Positions 1 through 5,484 of a stretch of DNA of 5,505 bases are shown piece by piece. Positions within the stretch are counted from its first letter, which is position 1, and each line of letters starts with the position of its first letter. The DNA is from Candidatus Wolfebacteria bacterium. GTDB lineage: Bacteria > Patescibacteriota > Minisyncoccia > UBA6257 > UBA9933. Location of the stretch: the NCBI GenBank assembly GCA_027336345.1, contig DAHWFZ010000126.1, forward strand, positions 1 through 5,505, in the 5' to 3' direction. A program made the translations under genes and the position numbers. The notes under the pieces were generated by a model that was not told where the DNA came from, made no database searches, and saw only the letters and a list, made by a program, of their open reading frames with translations.

Positions 1-1
1 G

Positions 2-2077
2 GACAAACCACAAGCCAAAATCCGCATTGAAAAACTGAAAACTGAAATCAACAAATACCGCTACGCGTATCATGTTTTGGATAAATCGCTGATTTCCGAC
101 GCGGCTTTGGACTCCTTAAAAATGGAACTTTTTGACTTGGAACAGCAGTTCCCGGAATTTATCACTGCCGATTCCCCGACCCAAAGAATCGGCGGAGAAC
201 CCTTGAAACAATTTAAAAAAGTCCGCCATGAAAAGCCGATGATTTCTTTCAATGACGCTTTTTCCGAACAAGATATGCAGGACTGGCTTAAACGCGCCGA
301 TAATTTTTTCGGGCACAAAATCACTCCGGAAAAAAATACCGCGTTGTTTTACAATGAGCTGAAGATTGACGGGCTTGCCATTGAGCTTGTTTATGAAAAC
401 GGGATTTTTATGCAAGGCTCCACCCGCGGAGACGGACAAATCGGCGAAGACATAACCCAGAATTTAAAAACTGTTGACGCTATTCCTTTGAAAATCTTGC
501 CGCCCGCTGAAGTGGAAAAAAATCTGAAATCACTCGGCCTTAATCCGAAATCGCATATCATAAATCCTTCCCGCCTCGTTGTCCGCGGAGAAGTTTTTAT
601 GACCAAAAAAGAATTTGACCGAATAAACAAGGAAAATGAAAAGGTCGGCATCAAAACTTTTGCCAACCCTCGCAATATGGCCGCCGGGTCCGTCCGCCAG
701 CTGAATCCGAAAATTACCGCGTCCAGAAAACTGGATTCTTTCCAATACGCTATTGTCACCGATCTGAAACAAACTCACCACATAGAAGAGCATCTGCTTC
801 TTCAAGCATTCGGATTCAAAACAAACCCAAACAATAAGCCGGGAAATTCTTTGGAAGATATTTTCAAATTCCGCGATTATTGGGGAGAACACCGCGAAAA
901 ATTAAATTATGAAATTGACGGCACTGTCGCCATAATCAACGATAATAAAACTTTTGAAACTCTGGGAGTCGTTGGCAAAGCTCCCCGCGGAGCCATAGCC
1001 TACAAATTTTCCCCGCGCGAAGCAACCACAATTGTTGAGGACATTAAAATCCAAATCGGCCGCACCGGCACGCTTACTCCTGTTGCCATAATGAAGCCGG
1101 TCAATGTCAGCGGAATCACAATCACCCACGCCACCCTCCATAACTACGACCAGATTGAAAGGCTGGGATTAAAAATCGGCGATACGGTTATTGTCAGCCG
1201 CGCCGGAGATGTCATACCCCAAATCACAGGCGTCTTGAAAGAATTCCGCACCGGAAAAGAAAAAAATTTTCATATGCCTAAAATCTGTCCGTTTGACGGA
1301 TCAAAGGTTGTGCAGGACGGCGTGGCATACCGCTGCTCAAACCCAAATTGCGGAGCAAGAAACCGCGAATCATTGCGGCACTTTGTTTCCAAATCCGCTT
1401 TTGATATTGAAGGCATGGGGCCGAAAATTATTGATCGCTTTATTGACGAAGGCCTTATCGCCGACGCGGCGGATATTTTTGAACTCACCGAGGGCGACAT
1501 CAAAGCGCTTGAACGGTTTGGAGAAAAATCCGCTCAAAATTTGATCAGGGAAATTACCGCTCACAAAAAAATTACTTTGGCCAAATTTATTTATTCGCTG
1601 GGCATTCTCCATGTCGGAGAAGAAACGGCTTATCTGCTTGCGAAAAAATTCCCGGCAAGCACCATTGAATTTTTGATAAAAATATACGGGAATCTGTCCC
1701 TGGATGACTTGCAAAAAATTCCCGACATCGGCCCTCAAGTCAGCCAAAGCATTTATAACTGGTTCCATAACAATAAAAATATAAAATTTTTGCAAAGCCT
1801 TGAAAAATCCGGGATTGAAATTGAATACATTAAGCCAACAGCTAAAAGCCAAAAGCTAAAAGCTAAAACATTCGTTTTCACCGGAGAGCTGGAAACCATC
1901 TCGCGCAACGACGCAAAACAAATGGTCCGGGAACTCGGCGGAGATATTTCCGAATCTGTTTCAAAACAAACCGACTATGTTGTGGTTGGGGCAAACCCCG
2001 GATCCAAATATGACAGAGCCAAAAAATTGAATATCAAAATCCTTACTGAAAAAGAATTTTTAACCTTGATTAAATAA
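2..2077 (+). CDS. ligA: NAD-dependent DNA ligase LigA (5'-partial, nearly complete)
   Basis: Seals 3'-OH/5'-phosphate nicks in duplex DNA using NAD+, in replication and repair. The frame is open from base 2 and gives 691 residues, close to the usual length near 670. The TTG at 77 is not the start, because the domain Ia motif YAYHVLD lies upstream and aligns with the first 30 residues of E. coli LigA; probably one or a few codons are missing. Counting from base 2: domain Ia about 1-70; adenylation domain with ELKIDG (nucleophile Lys121, codon 362-364), RGE, FANPRN, EIDG and AYKF; OB fold with IGRTGTLTPVA; zinc finger about 427-452; helix-hairpin-helix repeats about 460-605; BRCT about 620-691. 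Oddities: the second zinc-finger cysteine is Asp (CPFDG, codon 1295-1297), the motif IV lysine position is Ile (EIDGTVAI, codon 932-934), and a heptamer repeat encodes the linker before BRCT. Family assignment is certain; the effect of the substitutions is unknown. Confidence 0.97.
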   Translation, partial: DKPQAKIRIEKLKTEINKYRYAYHVLDKSLISDAALDSLKMELFDLEQQFPEFITADSPTQRIGGEPLKQFKKVRHEKPMISFNDAFSEQDMQDWLKRADNFFGHKITPEKNTALFYNELKIDGLAIELVYENGIFMQGSTRGDGQIGEDITQNLKTVDAIPLKILPPAEVEKNLKSLGLNPKSHIINPSRLVVRGEVFMTKKEFDRINKENEKVGIKTFANPRNMAAGSVRQLNPKITASRKLDSFQYAIVTDLKQTHHIEEHLLLQAFGFKTNPNNKPGNSLEDIFKFRDYWGEHREKLNYEIDGTVAIINDNKTFETLGVVGKAPRGAIAYKFSPREATTIVEDIKIQIGRTGTLTPVAIMKPVNVSGITITHATLHNYDQIERLGLKIGDTVIVSRAGDVIPQITGVLKEFRTGKEKNFHMPKICPFDGSKVVQDGVAYRCSNPNCGARNRESLRHFVSKSAFDIEGMGPKIIDRFIDEGLIADAADIFELTEGDIKALERFGEKSAQNLIREITAHKKITLAKFIYSLGILHVGEETAYLLAKKFPASTIEFLIKIYGNLSLDDLQKIPDIGPQVSQSIYNWFHNNKNIKFLQSLEKSGIEIEYIKPTAKSQKLKAKTFVFTGELETISRNDAKQMVRELGGDISESVSKQTDYVVVGANPGSKYDRAKKLNIKILTEKEFLTLIK
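31..44 (+). repeat. Two tandem AAAACTG heptamers inside ligA
   Basis: AAAACTG occurs twice in a row and is followed by AAAT. It encodes part of the basic helix of LigA domain Ia (EKLKTEI). It is too short to mean much alone. It is listed because a second heptamer run of similar composition occurs near the other end of the same gene. Confidence 0.5.
1841..1868 (+). repeat. Four tandem heptamers (GCTAAAA type) in the ligA linker
   Basis: Four units run head to tail: GCTAAAA, GCCAAAA, GCTAAAA, GCTAAAA. They encode the Lys-rich linker AKSQKLKAK between the helix-hairpin-helix domain and the BRCT domain. Seven is not a multiple of three, so gain or loss of one unit by slippage would shift the frame and remove the BRCT domain while leaving the catalytic core. 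Confidence 0.85.
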
Positions 2078-2096
2078 CTCTTTATTTGCTGAGGTT

Positions 2097-2124
2097 AATA
2101 AAAAAGCGCAGGCGCTTTTTTATT
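2097..2124 (+). terminator. Rho-independent terminator after ligA
   Basis: A 12-bp stem is formed by AATAAAAAAGCG and CGCTTTTTTATT around a CAGG loop, starting 19 nt after the ligA stop. The GCG/CGC core sits next to the loop and the T run lies in the 3' arm. The flanking A and T runs mean it could also work on the other strand. It separates ligA transcription from the next gene, which therefore needs its own promoter. Confidence 0.85.
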
Positions 2125-2222
2125 TCTGGCTCCATATCGTTCCGTTATGCGCTCTTCCGTACTTTTTTCTTTTTTCACCCTTTTCCCCCCTCTCTTTTTC
2201 TAAAACAATCTTTCTTTCCCCG
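2125..2222. other. Pyrimidine-rich spacer between terminator and dyad element
   Basis: No gene or RNA was recognised here. From 2162 to 2201, 39 of 40 bases on the + strand are C or T (one A, at 2177), including a run of six C. A second run, TCTTTCTTTCCCC, ends against the dyad element. An open frame continues upstream through this stretch from 2086 in phase with the next gene, but it would encode a Phe/Pro-rich tract unlike any domain and would cover the terminator and the regulatory element, so it was not taken as coding. Confidence 0.5.
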
Positions 2223-2257
2223 GTCAACACTTGTTGCGATCGTTAAAAATGTTTACT
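2222..2257 (+). promoter_or_regulatory. Dyad element, copy 1 (putative operator of the Cas2-like regulator gene)
   Basis: This is the first of two copies of a 36-bp element and it ends 8 nt before the ATG at 2266. Positions 2223-2257 match 2831-2865 at 29 of 35 bases. The outer arms are GTCAACA and TGTTTAC (one mismatch from perfect complementarity), and the centre is the palindrome CGATCG at 2237-2242. Arms and centre share one midpoint (2239.5). The position overlaps where a promoter must lie, so an operator is the natural reading. The binding protein is not known; the neighbouring winged-helix protein is the obvious candidate by position. Confidence 0.7.
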
Positions 2258-2259
2258 AT
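2254..2259 (+). promoter_or_regulatory. Candidate -10 hexamer TACTAT of the Cas2-like regulator gene
   Basis: TACTAT resembles TATAAT. Seventeen bases upstream lies TTGTTG (2231-2236), a poor -35, inside the dyad element. A start about 7 nt downstream would fall at or near the A of the ATG at 2266, giving a leaderless or nearly leaderless mRNA, which fits the lack of a Shine-Dalgarno sequence. The overlapping TATTAT at 2257-2262 is an alternative. Confidence 0.3.
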
Positions 2260-2265
2260 TATTTT

Positions 2266-2763
2266 ATGAACCTACCCGACAAGATATTAAATGTTTTATT
2301 ATCCGGAAATTCGTTTAGCTACAGAAAACTTATAGAAAATGGGACACGCCCGAAATATTCTACTGGCGTTGGAAGTATGGTAGAAATAAAAGAAAGAACT
2401 CTAAAAACCACTCTTTCTCGGCTTAAATCGCGCGGGCTAGTTGGGAACGATAAAACCTTATGGAAAATTACAAAAAAAGGAGTTGAATATATTAAAAATA
2501 ATAATAAAAAACCAAAACATTTCACAACAAAAAATATAAATGCCGTGAAAGATCTGATTGTTGTTTTTGATATTCCCGAATTGCACAAGAAAAAAAGAAA
2601 TTATCTCAGAATTGAATTAACGGCTCTTGGATTTGGCATGCTTCAAAAAAGCGTTTGGTTCGGCCCGTCTCCTCTCCCGGAAGAATTCGTAAAATATTTG
2701 AATGAGTTAAATTTACTGCAATATATGAAATTTTTTAAAGCAAAAGAAGGTGACATAGTTTAA
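2266..2763 (+). CDS. Winged-helix protein with Cas2-like/PaaX-C-type domain, putative transcriptional regulator
   Basis: This 165-aa protein is probably a DNA-binding regulator of the PaaX type. Residues about 1-78 look like a winged helix-turn-helix (RTLKTTLSRLKSRGLV, then wing LWKITKKGVEYIK). Residues about 95-165 have the ferredoxin-like fold signature shared by Cas2 and the PaaX C-terminus: strand DLIVVFDIPE with an Asp at its end (Asp102), a basic helix KKKRNYLRIEL, then LGFGMLQKSVWFGP. Automatic annotation may call it Cas2, but no cas1, other cas gene or CRISPR array is in the window, and Cas2 proper lacks the N-terminal HTH. The ATG at 2266 was chosen because the domain begins there and the in-frame upstream extension is low-complexity. 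There is no Shine-Dalgarno. The dyad element lies 8 nt upstream and a second copy precedes rel, suggesting autoregulation and control of rel (inference). DNA target and ligand are unknown. Confidence 0.82.
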   Translation: MNLPDKILNVLLSGNSFSYRKLIENGTRPKYSTGVGSMVEIKERTLKTTLSRLKSRGLVGNDKTLWKITKKGVEYIKNNNKKPKHFTTKNINAVKDLIVVFDIPELHKKKRNYLRIELTALGFGMLQKSVWFGPSPLPEEFVKYLNELNLLQYMKFFKAKEGDIV

Positions 2764-2829
2764 CAATTAATTCAGTATTAATAATTAAAAACCGGCACCA
2801 AAATCAAATATTAAATTAAAAATTAACTC

Positions 2830-2865
2830 AGTCAACACTCGCGGCGATCGCAAAAAATGTTGACT
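2830..2865 (+). promoter_or_regulatory. Dyad element, copy 2 (putative operator of rel)
   Basis: This is the more perfect copy. Outer arms AGTCAACA (2830-2837) and TGTTGACT (2858-2865) are exact reverse complements. GCGATCGC (2844-2851) in the middle is an exact palindrome, and both share the midpoint 2847.5. The 6-nt spacers (CTCGCG and AAAAAA) are not complementary, so this looks like a DNA site for a symmetric protein more than an RNA hairpin. It lies 23 nt before the rel ATG and just upstream of a -10-like hexamer. The A/T-rich DNA to its left (2764-2829) shows nothing else. Confidence 0.75.
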
Positions 2866-2868
2866 GCT

Positions 2869-2874
2869 TATAAC
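2869..2874 (+). promoter_or_regulatory. Candidate -10 hexamer TATAAC of rel
   Basis: TATAAC matches TATAAT at five of six positions and starts four bases after the dyad element. The base 17-18 nt further up, where a -35 would sit, is the GCGATCGC centre of the dyad and does not resemble TTGACA. The predicted start near 2881 leaves a leader of about 8 nt without Shine-Dalgarno. A protein on the dyad would cover the -35 region, so either blocking of RNA polymerase or replacement of a missing -35 is possible. Confidence 0.4.
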
Positions 2875-2888
2875 AACAAACTAAAAAC

Positions 2889-4676
2889 ATGGTGGAATCT
2901 TATAAAATACCGCAATTTAACGAACTGACATCCTGCATTGAGCAGAAAAGAAAATTGCCCGCGGAAGAAAAAGATTTGCTTAAAAAATCTTTTGATTTTT
3001 CGCAGAAAGCGCATGCAAAACAAAAAAGGCGTTCCGGGGAGCCGTATTTTACCCACCCGTTCAAAGCTGCCCTTACTCTCGCTGAATGGAATATGGATAC
3101 TCCGACAATTTGCGCCGGGCTGCTCCATGACACAATCGAAGACACGGAATATACATTTGAAGATATCAAAAAACTTTTTGGCGAAGAAATCGCGTTTCTT
3201 GTAAGCGGGGTCACAAAACTGGGTAAATTAAAATATCGCGGAGAAAAAACCGCGAAAGAAATTGCGAAAGAAATTGAGAGCGCAAAAATCAAGCGGCGCT
3301 CCGAAAGTTTGCGCAAAATGATTCTGGCAGTCAGCGAAGACCTGCGGGTAATTTTCATAAAACTCGCCGACCGCTTGCACAATATGAAAACCCTTAAATC
3401 TCTGCCTCCCCAAAAACAGGCGCGCATTGCCTTGGAAACTTCAGAAATTTACGCCTCCCTGGCCTATCGCCTTGGCATGCAAAATCTTTCCGGGGAACTT
3501 GAAGATCTTGCCTTTCCTTATATCCATCCGAAAGAATATAAATGGATAAAAGAAAATGTCGGAGCCTACTATGAGAATATGGAGGGCTACCTTAAGAATG
3601 TAAAGCCGATCGTAGAGCAAGCGCTGCATAAAAACGGAATTAAACCCGTGAATATTGATTATCGCTCAAAACGAATTTCAAGTTTATATAAAAAACTTTC
3701 CAGATATGATATGAACGTGGGGCAAATTTACGACTTGATGGCTATGCGCATTATTGTTAATACGGTAGAGGAATGCTATGCGGCGCTTGGAACTATTCAT
3801 CAGCTTTGGCCGCCATTGCCCGGAAAAATAAAGGATTACATTGCTTTGCCGAAACCAAACGGCTACAAAAGCCTGCACACTACGGTTTTTTGCGTTGATA
3901 ATAAAGTAACCGAATTTCAAATCCGGACTACTCAAATGCACGAAGAGGCTGAGAACGGCATTGCCGCCCACTGGGCATACAGCCAAGCCAAAACAACAAA
4001 AGATTATAAAGAAAGCAAGGCAATTTTTGCCGATAAAAAAGAATTGAAGTGGGTCCAGCAATTGAGGGAGTGGCAAAAAGATTTGTCCGACCCTTTGGAT
4101 TTTTTAAACTCCTTAAAAATCGATTTTTTTAAAGACCGCGTTTTTGGCATTACCCCGAAAGGGGAAGTTATTGATCTCCCCGCCGGTTCAACTCCAGTTG
4201 ATTTTGCCTACCAAATCCACTCGTCCATAGGCGACCAGTGCACCGGCGCCAAAGTAAACGGAAAAATTGTTTCGTTGGACTACAAAGTCCAGTCCGGCGA
4301 TATTATTGATATTTTAGTCCAAAAAAATAAAAGACCATCGGAGTCGTGGCTTAATTTTGTCAAAACAGAAGGAGCGCGAAGAAAAATAAAATCTTCAATA
4401 CACAAAGAAGCGGGACTGTTTACAAATCTGTCAAAAAAATCCCATCAAACGGAAATCAAAATTACGGCTTCCGACAGAATCGGGCTTTTTAAGGACGTCG
4501 CCGCCGTTGTTTCGCGCTCACACATCAATATTTCTGAAATGAATGTACCAAAAACAACCGGGTTCCCAACCATAAAAATAACTTGCGATATCACCGACAA
4601 AGAAAAAATAGAAAAATTAATTTTTAAAATTAAAGACGTTGAAGGCGTAAAAGAAGTAAATTATCGCTTACTTTGA
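2889..4676 (+). CDS. rel: Bifunctional (p)ppGpp synthetase/hydrolase, RelA/SpoT family, short form
   Basis: Makes (p)ppGpp from ATP and GDP/GTP and hydrolyses it; the cytoplasmic enzyme of the stringent response. It has 595 aa against roughly 720-750 for full-length Rel. HD hydrolase, about 35-195: His56, His80-Asp81, Glu84-Asp85 and DRLHN (161-165) are all present, so hydrolase activity is expected. Synthetase, about 255-365: YDLMAMRI, KIKDYIALPKPNGYKSLH and EFQIRT (Glu342) are kept. KIKD at 313-316 is the basic form of the motif seen as RxKD in bifunctional enzymes, not the ExDD of monofunctional RelA. TGS about 415-480. ACT about 520-595 follows almost at once, so the helical and zinc-finger (conserved-cysteine) regions normally between TGS and ACT are absent. 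A perfect 12-bp tandem duplication (3252-3263, 3264-3275) encodes AKEIAKEI. The ATG at 2889 fits the HD N-terminus; no Shine-Dalgarno. It ends with TGA and has a dyad element upstream. Convergent with rnpA. Confidence 0.95.
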   Translation: MVESYKIPQFNELTSCIEQKRKLPAEEKDLLKKSFDFSQKAHAKQKRRSGEPYFTHPFKAALTLAEWNMDTPTICAGLLHDTIEDTEYTFEDIKKLFGEEIAFLVSGVTKLGKLKYRGEKTAKEIAKEIESAKIKRRSESLRKMILAVSEDLRVIFIKLADRLHNMKTLKSLPPQKQARIALETSEIYASLAYRLGMQNLSGELEDLAFPYIHPKEYKWIKENVGAYYENMEGYLKNVKPIVEQALHKNGIKPVNIDYRSKRISSLYKKLSRYDMNVGQIYDLMAMRIIVNTVEECYAALGTIHQLWPPLPGKIKDYIALPKPNGYKSLHTTVFCVDNKVTEFQIRTTQMHEEAENGIAAHWAYSQAKTTKDYKESKAIFADKKELKWVQQLREWQKDLSDPLDFLNSLKIDFFKDRVFGITPKGEVIDLPAGSTPVDFAYQIHSSIGDQCTGAKVNGKIVSLDYKVQSGDIIDILVQKNKRPSESWLNFVKTEGARRKIKSSIHKEAGLFTNLSKKSHQTEIKITASDRIGLFKDVAAVVSRSHINISEMNVPKTTGFPTIKITCDITDKEKIEKLIFKIKDVEGVKEVNYRLL

Positions 4677-4724
4677 GTTTCTAAAAAATTTTCACTTTTT
4701 AAAACAAGCTGCGCGGGAGTGTTG

Positions 4725-4743
4725 TTCCGGATTAAATCCGGAA
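4725..4743. repeat. Perfect palindrome TTCCGGATT-A-AATCCGGAA
   Basis: A 19-nt perfect palindrome lies in the rel/rnpA convergent spacer and can form an 8-bp stem with a 3-nt loop in either transcript. It has no T tract, so it is at best a weak terminator. It resembles short dispersed palindromes of the CCGGAT-AAATCCGG sort often seen between bacterial genes (from memory, not searched). Confidence 0.75.
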
Positions 4744-4766
4744 TCTATAGTTTAGATGCTAAAAGG

Positions 4767-4811
4767 TTGTCAAATAAGGACTTGCTACTTCGCAGGCTCC
4801 TCTCAATGACA
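4767..4811 (-). repeat. GTCATTGAGAGG-type intergenic repeat piece
   Basis: Read on the minus strand this begins TGTCATTGAGAGGAGCCTGC and ends with TGACAA, so it is bounded by TGTCA/TGACA inverted ends. It resembles the widespread intergenic family that starts GTCATTGCGAGGAGCGAAG (recalled, not searched). An ORF from the GTG at 4719 to 4916 runs through it but has the composition of repeat DNA and overlaps rnpA, so it is not called as a gene. Confidence 0.5.
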
Positions 4812-4820
4812 GAAAACAAT

Positions 4821-4845
4821 ATTCTGAAACAAGCCCAGGATGACA
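4821..4845 (-). repeat. TGTCATCCTG...CAGAAT hairpin repeat
   Basis: On the minus strand this begins TGTCATCCTGGGCTTGTTTC and folds with a 6-bp stem, ATCCTG/CAGAAT including one G-T pair. It resembles the common dispersed hairpin TCATCCTGAA-CTTG-TTTCAGGA found in several bacterial groups (recalled). It lies directly downstream of the rnpA stop and could end or stabilise that transcript. Confidence 0.6.
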
Positions 4846-4851
4846 AAATAC

Positions 4852-5178
4852 TTATTTTAAAATTTTCTTTAAATTATTTTCAATCGCTTCTTTATCAACA
4901 TCCTCTCCTTTTTTGATCTGGAATGTCGCGGATAATAAAATGTCTTTGCCGAATCCAAGATGAAAATTATTTGCTTGGATAAAATCAAAAATAATTCTTT
5001 TTATTTTATTTCTCACAACCGCGCTTGCCGAAACTTTTTTGCTGATTACAACGCCAAACCGGCTGTAATTAAAATTATTCGGCAATTGCCGAATCATAAA
5101 AAAATCTGTTTTTAAAACCACTCTTGGCCTTTTTGCCATAAAATCCTGAACCGGTAATTTGTATTTTTTTGCGAGCAT
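4852..5178 (-). CDS. rnpA: Ribonuclease P protein component RnpA
   Basis: Basic protein subunit of RNase P, which binds the catalytic RNA (rnpB, not in this window) and helps cleave the 5' leader from precursor tRNAs. Its 108 aa are typical. The diagnostic block is RFGVVISKKVSASAVVRNKI (40-59) followed by KR, matching the family pattern SKKxxxAVxRNxxKR. The first 13 residues (MLAKKYKLPVQDF) correspond to the usual N-terminus that begins ML and precedes the phenylalanine of the first helix, so the ATG at 5178 is preferred over the internal Met14. No Shine-Dalgarno is seen upstream. It follows rpmH in the usual rpmH-rnpA order, but a strong hairpin separates them. Downstream it faces rel instead of yidD/yidC. 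The C-terminus (EDVDKEAIENNLKKILK) is intact. Confidence is high from the RNxIKR motif and the context. Confidence 0.95.
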   Translation of the reverse strand: MLAKKYKLPVQDFMAKRPRVVLKTDFFMIRQLPNNFNYSRFGVVISKKVSASAVVRNKIKRIIFDFIQANNFHLGFGKDILLSATFQIKKGEDVDKEAIENNLKKILK

Positions 5179-5296
5179 AATAAATAATTGAAAGTTAAAA
5201 AATCAAAATGACAATGTAAAAACAAAAAGTTTTTGAATTCTTAAATTTTACCATTTTAACCGTCCTTTTACACTTTGATATTTCCATTTTACATTA
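5179..5296. repeat. A/T-rich rpmH-rnpA spacer with TTTTACATT/AATGTAAAA inverted repeats
   Basis: AATGTAAAA (5213-5221) and TTTTACATT (5287-5295) form a 9-bp perfect inverted repeat 65 nt apart, with a related TTTTACACTTTGATATTT at 5266-5283. On the minus strand, TTGTCA (5214-5209) could serve as a -35 for rnpA, but no convincing -10 follows. No gene is seen in this stretch. Confidence 0.5.
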
Positions 5297-5332
5297 AAAA
5301 AGACGTTTCTTTGTATAAAGAAACGTCTTTTT
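5297..5332 (-). terminator. Hairpin terminator/attenuator between rpmH and rnpA
   Basis: A perfect 16-bp stem (5297-5312 with 5317-5332) closes a 4-nt loop. Its core is GACGTTTCTTT / AAAGAAACGTC, with A/T runs at the base. On the minus strand the stem begins inside the second of the two tandem stop codons of rpmH. It ends in a T run, so it should end or reduce read-through into rnpA and lower RnpA relative to L34. Confidence 0.85.
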
Positions 5333-5333
5333 A

Positions 5334-5468
5334 TTACACCGTCAGTTTTTTCCTGCCCTTTGCTCTTCTTCTTTGGACAGTTGCTCTGCCTCCCGTGGTG
5401 CTTTTTCTCTTCAAAAATCCGTGGGTTCGAGCTCTTTTTCTTTTCTTGGGTTGATAAGTTGTGGACAT
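5334..5468 (-). CDS. rpmH: 50S ribosomal protein L34
   Basis: A 44-aa, very basic protein of the large ribosomal subunit. The minus strand reads [20 protein letters not shown], then [20 protein letters not shown] and ends KLTV. This matches the L34 pattern T-x-QP-x-KRKR-x-R-x-HGF-x-x-R-x-x-T-x-x-GR-x-x-x-x-RRR-x-KGR-x-x-L. The gene is complete and of usual length, with tandem TAA TAA stops whose second codon starts the terminator stem. The ATG at 5468 has no Shine-Dalgarno; AAATTTAACA precedes it. In most bacteria rpmH lies next to dnaA and oriC, so the chromosomal origin may lie just beyond the right edge (inference). Confidence 0.98.
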   Translation of the reverse strand: MSTTYQPKKRKRARTHGFLKRKSTTGGRATVQRRRAKGRKKLTV

Positions 5469-5484
5469 TGTTAAATTTTTATGT

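Noticed and set aside
472..478. TGTTGAC inside ligA as an extra dyad arm
   Set aside because: A lone 7-mer in coding sequence with no partner arm or centre; expected by chance.
2086..2265. In-frame upstream extension of the Cas2-like protein by 60 residues
   Set aside because: It would be Phe/Pro-rich low-complexity sequence read through a terminator hairpin, a pyrimidine tract and the dyad element; the winged helix begins at the ATG at 2266.
2266..2763. CRISPR-Cas locus suggested by the Cas2-like domain
   Set aside because: No repeat-spacer array and no cas1 or effector gene; the only repeats are the two dyads 608 nt apart.
2844..2851. GCGATCGC as a cyanobacterial HIP1 site
   Set aside because: It occurs as a full octamer only once, at the exact centre of the dyad, and nothing else suggests a cyanobacterium; it is better explained as part of the operator.
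4711..4724. Possible third dyad copy on the minus strand (AGTGTTG after GCGCGGG)
   Set aside because: About 10 of 11 bases match one half of the element, but the centre and the other arm are absent when aligned over 36 bases.
4719..4916. 65-codon + strand ORF with a GTG start
   Set aside because: It consists of the palindromic repeat pieces and antisense rnpA sequence; there is no domain and no ribosome binding site.
5455..5468. DnaA-box-like TGTGGACAT near the right edge
   Set aside because: Only 7 of 9 bases match TGTGGATAA and it lies in the first codons of rpmH; a single weak match does not make an origin.
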